From: an uncultured Muribaculaceae bacterium
GTDB lineage: Bacteria; Bacteroidota; Bacteroidia; Bacteroidales; Muribaculaceae
Direction of reading: 5' to 3'
DNA length: 43,598 nt
NCBI GenBank assembly: GCA_910579105.1
Contig: CAJTRT010000018.1
Span: 1-43,598, forward strand
Each line of letters begins with the position of its first letter. The first letter of the stretch is position 1. The notes beneath the pieces were generated by a model. It had not been told where the DNA came from. It made no database searches and worked only from the letters and a program-made list of their open reading frames with translations. A program made the position numbers and the translations under genes. Shown here piece by piece: positions 9,370 to 18,060 of this stretch.

Positions 9370-12084
9370 TTAATTGATGAATATCTTGACTGGTGTGCGG
9401 TTCGGGCATGCGATTATGTATATGCCGGGTTTGAGAGTGAAGCTGCCGGGACCATAGGCTGCTATGCGTCCGGCTATATCGCTGACGGAAGCGTCGGTCA
9501 GGATCGTGACGGTATTGCCGCGGACTGTATACTGGGTTTCCCGGGACGCCTCTTCCGCGACAGCTGCCATCGCGTCGGTGGTGACAGCCACGATGTTCGA
9601 CCTCAGCGATTCGAGCGACCCGTTGCCGGCCACAAGCGAGTAATAATATGTGGTGGCGGGTTTCAGCCCTGTGACTCTGATGCTGGTCGCGTTGCCGGTC
9701 TGCCGCCCTTCGTACCCTTCCGCGTAAGCGTCGCGTAGCGGGCCGTAGGGTTCCAGGACCACGTCGTCGAGCGCGAGCGAACCTTTCGCCGCCCGGTTGA
9801 ACACGATCGCTACCTTTTTGGCCGCGGTGTCGAAATCATATTCTCTGGTGGCTCCCCCCTTTTCCGATATAACCGGTTCCCGGACGGCTTCAAGCCACTC
9901 GCCACTGGCGAAGGTCATCACAGAGACTGTCTCCCCAGCCGTAGTCGAGTTCCCGCGGTGCCAGAAGGAGAGCCGTTTTACGCCGTCGGGGTATTCGGCG
10001 GATTCCAGCCGGTCGCCGTCGGCCGACAGGCGCAGCGACATTGGCGCCGCGCCGCAGTAACTCGCCATTCCGTAGGATCCGGCGGCGGTAGTCGACCATC
10101 CCGCGGGCAAGTCCTCGGCTCCGCCGTCGAACGCGGCGGTCACGGGCTCTGCCGTGGCGTTGACTTTCTCGTACACGTCGATGCGGTAGCCGGTGGCGTC
10201 GGTCATCGCATCCCACCGGGCGGTGAACGATGTGGCGGTGACATCGGAGGCATCGAGCGCCACCGGGGCGAAGTAGTCGAATGTGGGGTCGAGGGTTCTG
10301 AACGCCACCGGCTCGGACTCTCCGCTGCCGAAGAACCCGTCGTCGGCTGTCACGATGAACGAATAGTCGGTGGCGGGGGTTAGCCCTTTTATCCCCAGGG
10401 AAGTGGCTCCGTCCGTATGGCGCGGGTCTATGGAGACCCCGTCGGAGTAGACGCGTACGGTGTATCCGACAGCGCCGGGGACATCTTCCCACCGCGCCGT
10501 GAAACCTCCGGCGAGGATGTCGGTGGCTCTCAGGCCGGCCGGAGCCGCTATGTCGGGAGCGCCGCCGTTGAGACGCATGATGATTGTCCCGTCGGTGCGT
10601 TCGGTGATTTCGGTCAGTTCGCGGCTTGTGCTTATCCCTGCCCAGCTTTTCAGGGCCGGAGTGGTTGAGGCCGAGAGCGATGTGACCGCCGCCGCTCCCG
10701 GGAAGCAGTCGCCGTCGCGCGATTTTTCATCGCGGGTGCCGTCGGCCTCGATTATGTCCACATGGTTGTGCGCGGGGTCGTTGTTGAGGGTGTTGGTCCG
10801 CCATATCTCGGCATCGTAGTCGATGTGCCACACGAGCATCCCGTGGCCGGGGATGTGACTGTCCCATCCCGACTGCTGGCGGTTCTCGAGGATAAAGAAC
10901 TCGTTGTCGTTCTCTGTGGGGATTATGTAGGCATTCCCCGCGTCCAGGGGCTTGATCGCGATGTTCCCTTTCTCCGGAAGCGGCGATGGTTCGGAATATC
11001 CGAGAGCCGACCGCTCCCAGGCCGAATACTGCGGCGGGGTGCATCCGTCGTTGTTATAAGGGCCGTAGTCCATGGCCGACCACGCGCCGGCCGTAAAGGT
11101 GCCTTCGGCGTATTTGGTGGAGTAAAGGTCGGGAAGCCCCATCACATGCGAGAATTCGTGGATGAATGAGCCGATGCCGACGGGGCGGTAGCCGCGTCCC
11201 TGGTCCGACAGTTCCCATTCGTTGACGCACGCGTAGCGGTCGAGCTTCACTCCGTCGAAAGTATAGCTCGCGCCAGGCTCGGCCGACGTTATCTTCCAGG
11301 CGTGGGGCCATACGCTCTCCGCGGGGCCGCCCGATGCCTCGCCCCTTCCGGCGTATACGACGAAGACGTTGTCGATCACCCCGTCGCCGTCGCGGTCGTA
11401 CAGCGAGAAATCGACCTCCTGGTTCAGTTGGCGGCACCCCTCGATGGCCATTTTGTGCGGCGCGTTGTCCTGGTCGAACGCGTCGTTGCCGCCGTAAAAT
11501 TCCCGGTTCTTCTGCAATGTCACCGGGCCGTACACGTCGAAAGTCGGGCGGAACAGGCCGTTTGATGAGTGGATGAACCAGTCGCGGGCGCTACCGGTGG
11601 CCCAGTAGTCCGAGAATCCTTCCTCGTTGAGCATACGTGTGAAATAGCCGGCGGGGTCGTCGAGATTGAATTTCGCATCCTGGTACTGCACGAGTATGAC
11701 CACGGCCTTCTGCTCTCCCCTGGCCGGGAAGGTGGTGCCGGCGACCAGTCCCGCGACCTTGTTCGGTGCGTCGCGGCGCCGCTGGTCGAGCAGTCTCTTC
11801 CGCTCGGTGGCTCTGACGGGACGGTCCGAGGGGATAATCGCGCCGTCGGCCGATATGTCCGCTTTCACGAATGTTTCTCCTTGCCTGGTGAGAAGGGTGC
11901 CGTCGGCGTCGTTGACGTAATAGTGGAAGTTTTCGTCACCGACGAGGCGCACTGCCACCAGTCCTCCATTGCCGTCAGGTTCGTGATAGACGGTGCGTTT
12001 GGCGGGCATGGCGAGCGCGGTGGCGGCGCATAATGTCGAAAGCGGGATTGCCAGGAATGGTTTTAGAAATAGCGTGGTCTTCAT
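9370..12084 (-). CDS. Secreted M6-family metalloprotease with Fn3 domains
   Basis: A 904-residue secreted zinc protease. The signal peptide covers about residues 1-25 (ends CAATALA). The catalytic zinc motif HEFSHVMGLPD is at 309-319, matching HExxHxxGxxD of immune-inhibitor-A-like M6 peptidases. A calcium-loop-like DRDGDG lies at 230-235. Two Fn3 domains (AGLRATDI..., VALDASDV...) and a jelly-roll segment follow, and the C-terminus (FTLKPGIYIIACPN, then VKIFIN) looks like a type IX sorting domain. The reading frame stays open upstream to 13050, but that part only shadows ald; the ATG at 12084 precedes a perfect signal peptide and lies 53 bp downstream of a strong promoter. It is the first gene of a two-gene operon with the adhesin-like protein. 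Confidence 0.92.
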   Translation of the reverse strand: MKTTLFLKPFLAIPLSTLCAATALAMPAKRTVYHEPDGNGGLVAVRLVGDENFHYYVNDADGTLLTRQGETFVKADISADGAIIPSDRPVRATERKRLLDQRRRDAPNKVAGLVAGTTFPARGEQKAVVILVQYQDAKFNLDDPAGYFTRMLNEEGFSDYWATGSARDWFIHSSNGLFRPTFDVYGPVTLQKNREFYGGNDAFDQDNAPHKMAIEGCRQLNQEVDFSLYDRDGDGVIDNVFVVYAGRGEASGGPAESVWPHAWKITSAEPGASYTFDGVKLDRYACVNEWELSDQGRGYRPVGIGSFIHEFSHVMGLPDLYSTKYAEGTFTAGAWSAMDYGPYNNDGCTPPQYSAWERSALGYSEPSPLPEKGNIAIKPLDAGNAYIIPTENDNEFFILENRQQSGWDSHIPGHGMLVWHIDYDAEIWRTNTLNNDPAHNHVDIIEADGTRDEKSRDGDCFPGAAAVTSLSASTTPALKSWAGISTSRELTEITERTDGTIIMRLNGGAPDIAAPAGLRATDILAGGFTARWEDVPGAVGYTVRVYSDGVSIDPRHTDGATSLGIKGLTPATDYSFIVTADDGFFGSGESEPVAFRTLDPTFDYFAPVALDASDVTATSFTARWDAMTDATGYRIDVYEKVNATAEPVTAAFDGGAEDLPAGWSTTAAGSYGMASYCGAAPMSLRLSADGDRLESAEYPDGVKRLSFWHRGNSTTAGETVSVMTFASGEWLEAVREPVISEKGGATREYDFDTAAKKVAIVFNRAAKGSLALDDVVLEPYGPLRDAYAEGYEGRQTGNATSIRVTGLKPATTYYYSLVAGNGSLESLRSNIVAVTTDAMAAVAEEASRETQYTVRGNTVTILTDASVSDIAGRIAAYGPGSFTLKPGIYIIACPNRTPVKIFIN

Positions 12085-12136
12085 CTGTCGCGTTTGTTCG
12101 GTAGAGACAACGGGAATTTGTCGCCGTGATAATCGA

Positions 12137-12168
12137 CAAAGATAGCCTATTCCGCATAAATATCCAAA
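12137..12168 (-). promoter_or_regulatory. Promoter of the M6 protease operon
   Basis: The minus strand reads TTTG (12165-12168), a 20-bp spacer, then TATCTTTG (12137-12144), an exact match to the Bacteroidota TTTG/TAnnTTTG promoter. The expected transcript start is about 45 bp before the protease ATG. The -33 element lies inside the U-tract of the ald terminator. Confidence 0.7.
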
Positions 12169-12200
12169 AAAATGCCGTGGAAAACAGGTTTTCCACGGCA
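12166..12200 (-). terminator. Rho-independent terminator of ald
   Basis: A perfect 12-bp stem TGCCGTGGAAAA (12173-12184) / TTTTCCACGGCA (12189-12200) with a CAGG loop lies 37 bp past the ald stop. On the minus strand it is followed by a run of seven T. Confidence 0.88.
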
Positions 12201-12236
12201 AAATTATCTTTGAAATGTGTGTTGTGCGGCTTTTTG

Positions 12237-13343
12237 TCAGGCGTTGAATTTGTGGCAGGGGAGACCGAAGGCTTCGGCGACGGCTGGGAAAACCACGCGT
12301 CCCTCGACGATGTTGAGCCCCTGTTCGAGCGCCTTGTCTTCCAGGCATGCCTCGCACCATCCCTTGTCGGCGAGCTTGATGGCATACGGGAGGGTGGCGT
12401 TGGTGAGCGCCAGCGTGGATGTGAACGGAACGGCTCCCGGGATGTTGGCCACCGCGTAGTGCACTATGCCGTCGAGGGTGTAGGTGGGATTGGAATGGGT
12501 CGTGGGAGTGGAGGTCTCGAAACATCCGCCCTGGTCGATCGCGACGTCGACAAGCAGGGTGCCGGGGCGCATGAGTTTCAACATGTCGCGCGTGACGAGT
12601 TTCGGAGCCTTGGCTCCAGGAATCAGCACGGAGCCGATCACGAGGTCGGTCGTCGGCAGTTCTGTCTCTATGTTGTGGCGCGAGGAGAAGAGCGTCTTGA
12701 CGTTTTTGGGCATTGTGTCGGCAACGTGGCGGAGGGTGGGCAGGTTTATGTCGGTGATTGTCACGTCGGCTCCAAGTCCGGCGGCCATTAGGGCGGCGTT
12801 GCGCCCCACCACGCCGGCGCCGAGAATCAGCACTTTCGCAGGTTTCACGCCCGGGACGCCTCCGAGCAGCACGCCGCGGCCTCCCTGGGGTTTCTCGAGG
12901 AAGCGCGCGCCCTCCTGCACCGACATGCGGCCTGCCACCTCGCTCATGGGCACCAGCAGCGGAAGCGAGCCGTCGGCCAGGCGCACTGTCTCGTAGGCGA
13001 TGCACACAGCGCCCGAGCGTATCATGGCCTCGGTCAGCTCGCGGTCGCACGCGAAGTGGAAGTAAGTGAACACCACCTGGTCGCGCCGTATCAGCGGGTA
13101 CTCCTGCTTTATGGGTTCCTTAACCTTGATTATCATCTCGGCGATGGCGTATACGTCCTCGATCGCGGGGAGAATCTTCGCGCCGGCGGCCTCGTACTCG
13201 GCATCGGCGAATCCGGAGCCTTCACCGGCGGTGTGCTGGATGTAGACGGTGTGCCCGTGGGCCACAAGTTCCTTAGCCCCGGCGGGGGTCACTGCCACTC
13301 GGTTCTCGTTGTTTTTGATTTCTTTGGGAACTCCGATAATCAT
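12237..13343 (-). CDS. ald: Alanine dehydrogenase
   Basis: NAD-dependent enzyme that reversibly deaminates L-alanine to pyruvate and ammonia. The 368-residue length is standard. The N-terminal MIIGVPKEIKNNENRVAVTPAG and the central Rossmann motif VLILGAGVVGRNAA (about residue 169) are diagnostic, as are KVKEPIKQEYPL and the SEVAGRMSVQ segment. It has its own -7 box and a strong terminator, so it is monocistronic. Its product pyruvate connects loosely to ilvE and to cell-wall D-Ala metabolism, but no regulatory link is visible. Confidence 0.96.
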   Translation of the reverse strand: MIIGVPKEIKNNENRVAVTPAGAKELVAHGHTVYIQHTAGEGSGFADAEYEAAGAKILPAIEDVYAIAEMIIKVKEPIKQEYPLIRRDQVVFTYFHFACDRELTEAMIRSGAVCIAYETVRLADGSLPLLVPMSEVAGRMSVQEGARFLEKPQGGRGVLLGGVPGVKPAKVLILGAGVVGRNAALMAAGLGADVTITDINLPTLRHVADTMPKNVKTLFSSRHNIETELPTTDLVIGSVLIPGAKAPKLVTRDMLKLMRPGTLLVDVAIDQGGCFETSTPTTHSNPTYTLDGIVHYAVANIPGAVPFTSTLALTNATLPYAIKLADKGWCEACLEDKALEQGLNIVEGRVVFPAVAEAFGLPCHKFNA

Positions 13344-13371
13344 GGTTTGATAGGTTTTAGGTGAAACAACG

Positions 13372-13379
13372 CAAATTTA
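13372..13379 (-). promoter_or_regulatory. -7 promoter box for ald
   Basis: The minus strand reads TAAATTTG, an exact TAnnTTTG match, placing the transcript start about 20 bp upstream of the ald ATG. No good -33 element is seen. Confidence 0.5.
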
Positions 13380-13423
13380 ACGCATAAATCTGTTTGTTTA
13401 TACTGTTTATACCGAATATTTTT

Positions 13424-13441
13424 CTATGTTTCGCAACATAG
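13424..13441. other. Small hairpin between ald and the VanZ-like gene
   Basis: CTATGTT (13424-13430), loop TCGC, AACATAG (13435-13441) forms a 7-bp stem followed by CTTTT. It lies between two divergent promoters, so an operator or leftover hairpin is as likely as a terminator. Confidence 0.3.
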
Positions 13442-13456
13442 CTTTTCAGCGCTGTT

Positions 13457-13489
13457 TTTGCGCCTTATGCGCGGAAAGTGCTAAATTCG
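13457..13489 (+). promoter_or_regulatory. Putative promoter of the VanZ-like gene
   Basis: TTTG (13457-13460), a 21-bp spacer and TAAATTCG (13482-13489, one mismatch from TAnnTTTG) lie just before the ATG at 13511. Confidence 0.45.
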
Positions 13490-13510
13490 CGTGAAATCGG
13501 AAACGAGTGT

Positions 13511-13939
13511 ATGGGAAAGTTCGCGAACAAGATTCCGGCGTGGCTGTTCTCGGCGTTTGTGGTGGTGGCGATTCTGTGGCTGACACTGGCCAGGGAGCCG
13601 CTTCCGGAGACGTCGCTGCCGCGTATTCCGGGATTCGACAAGATAGGGCACGCGTGCATGTTCGGCGGCCTGTACTTTGCCATGGCGTTTGACTGGCGGC
13701 TCCACCACCTCCGGCTGGGAAACAGGAAATCCCGCCGCGGCCACGCCCTCAGGGCGGTGGTGCTGGCGGGATTATGCGTGGCGTTCGGCGGCGCGGTCGA
13801 ACTGCTGCAAGGCTGGATGGGGCAGGGGAGAAGCGCCGACTGGCTCGATTTCGCGGCCGACGCGGCGGGGGTGCTCCTCTCTGTGGCGGTTACTCCGTGG
13901 GTGCTCCGGCGGATAGGGCTTGGCGCACGGCCTCGATGA
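13511..13939 (+). CDS. VanZ-like family membrane protein
   Basis: A 142-residue inner-membrane protein with about three to four helices. The family signature is clear: FDKIGHACMFGGLYF at 42-56 (aspartate and histidine conserved) and VELLQGWMGQGRSADWLDF at 96-114. VanZ-like proteins are widespread; only VanZ itself is tied to teicoplanin resistance, so no resistance role should be assumed. I use the ATG at 13511, since an upstream in-frame start at 13478 would lie within the likely promoter. The last 50 bp overlap, tail to tail, the 3' end of the lipoprotein gene on the other strand. Confidence 0.85.
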   Translation: MGKFANKIPAWLFSAFVVVAILWLTLAREPLPETSLPRIPGFDKIGHACMFGGLYFAMAFDWRLHHLRLGNRKSRRGHALRAVVLAGLCVAFGGAVELLQGWMGQGRSADWLDFAADAAGVLLSVAVTPWVLRRIGLGARPR

Positions 13940-14942
13940 GGTCGTCCCCCATCTTGTCGCGGCTGATGATCGTGCCGTCGGGGCCGAAAAGGATTATGCA
14001 GGGTATGGCTGGGATGCCGTAGAGGTCGGTGGGGACCGACTGGGCGTTGAGAATCTGCGGCCAGGGGAGCTTGTGCTGCTCGATGGCGCGGAGGGTGTTC
14101 TGGGGCTCGTCCCACACGGCCACTCCGAGCACCTCGAGCCCTTTCGGCCCGAACTCGTTCAGAATCTCCTTTATGACTTTCGTCTCGCGGATGCATGGAC
14201 CGCACCACGAGGCCCAGAAGTCGACCAGGACGTATTTCCCTTTGCCCACATAGTCGGAAAGGCTTTGGCTCACGGAGTCGTTGGTGATGGTGAAATCGAC
14301 GAACTTGTGGCCCGGTGTAGTGCGTTCCTTGGCCTCGGCGCTTGCCAGTAGTTTCTGCACGCGCTGGTATTTTTTCAGCGACGGGTGTTTCTCAAGCTCG
14401 GCTTTCAGTTCAGGGAGGGTCAGGGACCACGCGTCAGAGCAGAACATCATGTAACCTACCGGGTTGTCGATGTTCGCGAGCATCACCGAGTCTGACAGCG
14501 CGTCGTATCTGGCTTCGAGAGCCTCGAGCTTTTTCTCGGAGGTGGAATCCTGCGGAAGTGAGCGGGCCTGCGATATGATCTCCTCGGCCTTCTTCTGATA
14601 GCTGGCCACCACATCGTTGAGGGGCGATGACGGGGCTTTCGAGCCGCCGAATTCCATATCCGCGTTTTCGAGGATGAATGTGCCGCGGCGCTGGCCGTCG
14701 ACGATAATCCGCACGGCTACCGGCTCGGCCACCTTGCCGGCGAATACCGCCTTGCTGTCCTCCACCATCACGGAATCTATCTTGGCATTGGTGTCGTAAT
14801 TTACCAGGAAGGCCATCATCTCGTCATCCTCTTCCGGAAGCTGGACGGCCACGCGGTATCCGCCGTCGCCCTGCGCGGCGTTGGCCCCTGAGCATGCGGC
14901 GAGGATGGCGGCCGCCCCTATTGTTAAAAACCTTGATTTCAT
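13890..14942 (-). CDS. TlpA-like thioredoxin-fold lipoprotein (DUF4369 type)
   Basis: A 350-residue envelope protein. The N-terminus has a lipobox ending at C17 (ILAAC), so it is probably lipid-anchored. Residues 25-130 resemble the DUF4369 domain common before Bacteroidota thioredoxins. Residues from about 210 form a TlpA/AhpC-TSA-like fold with the redox pair WCGPC (C247, C250). It likely reduces or isomerises disulfides, or serves cytochrome or oxidative-stress functions, in the periplasm; the client is unknown. The end overlaps the VanZ-like gene by 50 bp on the opposite strand. Confidence 0.9.
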   Translation of the reverse strand: MKSRFLTIGAAAILAACSGANAAQGDGGYRVAVQLPEEDDEMMAFLVNYDTNAKIDSVMVEDSKAVFAGKVAEPVAVRIIVDGQRRGTFILENADMEFGGSKAPSSPLNDVVASYQKKAEEIISQARSLPQDSTSEKKLEALEARYDALSDSVMLANIDNPVGYMMFCSDAWSLTLPELKAELEKHPSLKKYQRVQKLLASAEAKERTTPGHKFVDFTITNDSVSQSLSDYVGKGKYVLVDFWASWCGPCIRETKVIKEILNEFGPKGLEVLGVAVWDEPQNTLRAIEQHKLPWPQILNAQSVPTDLYGIPAIPCIILFGPDGTIISRDKMGDDLIEAVRQALSAGAPTE

Positions 14943-14965
14943 TTCAAAAAGTGCTTAAATTTTAT

Positions 14966-14973
14966 TAAATTTG
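14966..14973 (+). promoter_or_regulatory. Possible -7 box before the acyl-CoA ligase
   Basis: TAAATTTG matches the -7 consensus exactly but lies about 105 bp upstream of the ATG at 15079 and lacks a -33 element, so it would imply a long leader. Weak. Confidence 0.3.
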
Positions 14974-15078
14974 CGGCGGATATGGCTGATAAGCGTCTGT
15001 CGCCGGTGAAATTCGCCGACAAAGTAAGCCAAAAAATTGTTATAAACAGAAAAAATCACATTAAATATTCATAATCCA

Positions 15079-16731
15079 ATGGATAGCCAGCAGCTTATTC
15101 CCGCCATTCTCGACAGCATACGCGCCAATTGGGAGCGCCCGGCTCTTTCGGATTTCGAAGGCAAGACATACAGATACAAGGATATCGCTCGGCACATCGC
15201 GGAGGTGAGGATTCTGTTCCGCGCGCTCGGGCTGTGCCCCGGCGACCGCGTGGCGGTCTGTGCAAAGAACTCCGCGGCGTGGGCGGTGACGTTCCTTGCC
15301 GGGCTTTCATACGGGGCGGTCGTGGTGCCGTTGCTCCACGAATTTCACCCCGACAGCGTGGAGACCCTGGTGACCCATTCGGAGGCAAGGGTGCTTTTCA
15401 CCGAAAAGGCTATCGCCGACAAGCTCAACCAGGCAAACATGCCTCTGCTTGAAGCTGAAATACTGATGCCTGGGTTCGAGGTGGTTTTCTCCCGCAATCC
15501 GGAATTGACGGCTGCCGCGGAGTCGTTGGAGGAGGCGTTTGACAAGCTCTATCCCGAAGGTCTTGACCGAGAGACAATCGACTGCCACATACCCGATCCG
15601 GGCGAGATGGCGCTGATCAACTACACGTCAGGATCGACCGGCAACCCAAAGGGGGTAATGATCAGTTACAAGAATCTGTGGAGCAACGTAAGTTTCGGCC
15701 TCGCCCGCATAGACTTCCTGCTCCCCGGCGACTCGATGCTGAGCATGCTCCCGCTGGCGCATATGTACGGGCTGGTGTTCGAGTTCCTGTTCCCCTTCTG
15801 CCGCGGATGCCATATCACGTTCCTCGGCCGCGTGCCGTCGCCCAACCTCGTGCTGAGGGCGTTCGCGGCCACCAGGCCTAAATTGGTCATAACGGTGCCG
15901 CTGGTGATAGAGAAAATCGTTCGGACCAAAGTATTCGCGACGCTCAAAAAGCCCGTCATGCGGTTGCTGACGGCCATACCCGGCATACGCTCTCTAATCT
16001 ACAAAAAAGTGCGCGGGCAGTTGCTCGCCGCTTTCGGCGGGGAGTTGCGCCAGCTGATTCTCGGCGGGGCGGCGCTGTCGCCCGACGTGGAGGACTTCCT
16101 GCGCAAGATCCGCTTCCCCTTCACCGTGGGCTACGGCATGACCGAGTGCGCCCCGCTTATTACCTACGAGTGGTGGGAGACAGCCCGCCCGCGGTCGTGC
16201 GGTCGGCTGACGGCCCGCATGGAGGCCCGGATCCTTTCCGACGACCGGTTCAACGTGCCCGGGGTGCTCTTCGTGAGGGGGGACAACGTGATGATGGGAT
16301 ATTACAAGAACCCCGAGGCCACCGAGGACGCGCTCTGCCCCGACGGGTGGCTCAAGACGGGCGACATATGCACCATCGACCGCGACGACTACATCTACAT
16401 CCGCGGCCGCGACAAGAATATGATTCTGACCTCTTCGGGCCAGAATATCTATCCCGAAGAGATAGAGAACGTCATCAACCGGCAGCCGATGGTGGCCGAG
16501 TCGGTCGTGGTCGACAGAGAAGGCCGCGTGGTGGCCCTGGTGCACCCCGACTACGAGGCGGCCCGCAAAGCGGGGATGACGCCCCGCGAGGCCGACGGTG
16601 CCGTGATTTCGGCACTCCCGGCAATCAACCGGCTCCTGCCACCATATGCCCGCGTCTCGGAAATCGAAATCCGTCCCGAGGAGTTCGAGAAAACTCCCAA
16701 GCACTCCATACGCCGCTTCCTTTACAAGTAG
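15079..16731 (+). CDS. Long-chain fatty acid-CoA ligase (AMP-forming)
   Basis: Adenylate-forming enzyme that activates fatty acids to acyl-CoA (or acyl-AMP for another carrier). The 550-residue product has all ANL-family signatures: YTSGSTGNPKGV at 182-193, YGMTECAPL, the GWLKTGD hinge-side aspartate, GRDKNMI, and the C-terminal catalytic lysine in KTPKHSIRRFLYK. It is monocistronic by spacing. The exact chain length or acceptor cannot be told; some Bacteroidota paralogues feed envelope lipids rather than degradation. The first ATG fits the family N-terminus. Confidence 0.92.
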   Translation: MDSQQLIPAILDSIRANWERPALSDFEGKTYRYKDIARHIAEVRILFRALGLCPGDRVAVCAKNSAAWAVTFLAGLSYGAVVVPLLHEFHPDSVETLVTHSEARVLFTEKAIADKLNQANMPLLEAEILMPGFEVVFSRNPELTAAAESLEEAFDKLYPEGLDRETIDCHIPDPGEMALINYTSGSTGNPKGVMISYKNLWSNVSFGLARIDFLLPGDSMLSMLPLAHMYGLVFEFLFPFCRGCHITFLGRVPSPNLVLRAFAATRPKLVITVPLVIEKIVRTKVFATLKKPVMRLLTAIPGIRSLIYKKVRGQLLAAFGGELRQLILGGAALSPDVEDFLRKIRFPFTVGYGMTECAPLITYEWWETARPRSCGRLTARMEARILSDDRFNVPGVLFVRGDNVMMGYYKNPEATEDALCPDGWLKTGDICTIDRDDYIYIRGRDKNMILTSSGQNIYPEEIENVINRQPMVAESVVVDREGRVVALVHPDYEAARKAGMTPREADGAVISALPAINRLLPPYARVSEIEIRPEEFEKTPKHSIRRFLYK

Positions 16732-16824
16732 CCGCGGTAATGCCTCGTGCCCCTCTCCGCATCCATGGCAATCGAATTCAGTAAAAATTATTTACAATAA
16801 ACCACAATTCACATTTACTTGACA

Positions 16825-17769
16825 ATGAAAACATTTAGAATTCTTGGCACCGCGGCGTTATGCGCGGTGCTCGTTCCGGCTCTCGCGTCGTGCGGCGACG
16901 ATGATGACGAACCCGGCGGCGACGGAACCGGCGGCGTGGTCGAAATCGAGGGGGAGCGCCTCTCGTCGGTAGCGGGCGTGACCATCGACTACGATTCCAA
17001 AGGACGCGTGTCGAAACTCACCGACAACTATGGCAACGACTGGGAGATTGACTATGCCAAAGGCACGCTCAAAGGCTCCGATAGCGACCCGGAGGATAAC
17101 TACAAGGTGAAGTTCAACGGCAAGGGCTACATAGCCGAGCTGAAATCCTCGTGGAGCTACACCGAAACAGAGGGAGGAGACAAGTATAGCTACAATGGTA
17201 GCGGCACGGTCTCGTTCTCCTACAACGGTAGCGGCTGCCTGACGAAAGTCACAAGCTCGATGTCGGGGACCGGCAAAAACCTGACCGAAGGCATTAGCGG
17301 CAGATTTTCCGAGAGTTATACCATAACCCTCACATGGAAGGACGGCAACCTTGTGAAAGCTGTCGAGAAAGGTACCGAGAACGACAACGGCGACAAGGAT
17401 ACCTGGCGCGACGACACAACCATCGATTACTCGTCGACGCCTAACGAATACCGCCAGCTGACGTTCGCCGTTTCGGGGGTAGCCAACAATGCGACCGTCA
17501 TGCAGGTCCTTGGCGTCGCCGGCCTTTTCGGCAAAGGCACAGCCGAGCTTCCCACCCGAGTCAGCTCCGTCGACGAAGAGGGATATTCCAGCACCTCGAA
17601 CTGCTCCTATACCCTACGCCCCAACGGATCTGTAAGCATCGAGAGAGACGGTTACAACACCTACTACTACAACTACGAGGAGATTTCCCGCGGCTTCGCT
17701 CCGGCCGACGCCGCCAGTCTCCGCCTCTCCGCCCCGCGCGCTCTCTTCGCGCGTCATTCCCGCCGCTGA
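16825..17769 (+). CDS. Lipoprotein with DUF4595-like beta-hairpin repeats
   Basis: A 314-residue predicted lipoprotein. The signal sequence ends in a lipobox LASC followed by GDDDDE, an acidic stretch like the surface-export signal seen after the lipid cysteine in Bacteroidota. The body is built of short strand-turn repeats such as DYDSKGRVSKLTDNYG, KFNGKGYIAELKSS and SYNGSGCLTKVTSS, which resemble the DUF4595 family of barrel-like proteins. The function is unknown. The start is the ATG at 16825; a TTG six bases upstream is less likely. No operon partner is evident. Confidence 0.75.
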   Translation: MKTFRILGTAALCAVLVPALASCGDDDDEPGGDGTGGVVEIEGERLSSVAGVTIDYDSKGRVSKLTDNYGNDWEIDYAKGTLKGSDSDPEDNYKVKFNGKGYIAELKSSWSYTETEGGDKYSYNGSGTVSFSYNGSGCLTKVTSSMSGTGKNLTEGISGRFSESYTITLTWKDGNLVKAVEKGTENDNGDKDTWRDDTTIDYSSTPNEYRQLTFAVSGVANNATVMQVLGVAGLFGKGTAELPTRVSSVDEEGYSSTSNCSYTLRPNGSVSIERDGYNTYYYNYEEISRGFAPADAASLRLSAPRALFARHSRR

Positions 17770-17814
17770 GGCTCAGGGCACTACGCCTTTATAAAAAGGT
17801 AGCATTATCGGTAA

Positions 17815-17911
17815 ATTGCAGGGACGCGATACATCGCGTCCGCATCCGAATGGCTTCAACCACTTAAATGCCATTATATTATGCGGACGCGATGTATCGC
17901 GTCCCTACAAT
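17815..17911. repeat. Double-palindrome intergenic element, subtype ATACAT
   Basis: Inverted arms at 17815-17845 and 17881-17911 match in 30 of 31 positions. Each arm is itself a palindrome: GGACGCGAT, AC, ATCGCGTCC. The 35-bp centre is unrelated to the centres of the other copies. Located between the lipoprotein gene and typA. The same arms recur at 24911-25018. Confidence 0.85.
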
Positions 17912-18017
17912 TCGCTCGGTAATCGCGCAGTTCGGTAACACCTTCCTTTTTTCATTTCCACATATTTACCAGCGGGATTCTTTTCGAGCCGCCGCGTGCT
18001 AATTCGGGATTTTGTTG

Positions 18018-18025
18018 TAACTTTG
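18018..18025 (+). promoter_or_regulatory. -7 promoter box for typA
   Basis: TAACTTTG, followed by CACC, is the classic Bacteroidota -7 box, 35 bp upstream of the typA ATG. The same TAACTTTGCAC string precedes the glycogen synthase gene. Confidence 0.6.
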
Positions 18026-18060
18026 CACCTTGAAAAAGAAGAATTAGTAATAAACGCAAG

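Noticed and set aside
12085..13050. N-terminal extension of the M6 protease frame by 322 codons
   Set aside because: It overlaps ald on the same strand in another frame, has shadow-like composition, and crosses the ald terminator and protease promoter; the signal peptide starts at 12084.
13511..13939. Glycopeptide resistance role for the VanZ-like protein
   Set aside because: VanZ-like membrane proteins are common in genomes without van clusters; no vanHAX genes are here.
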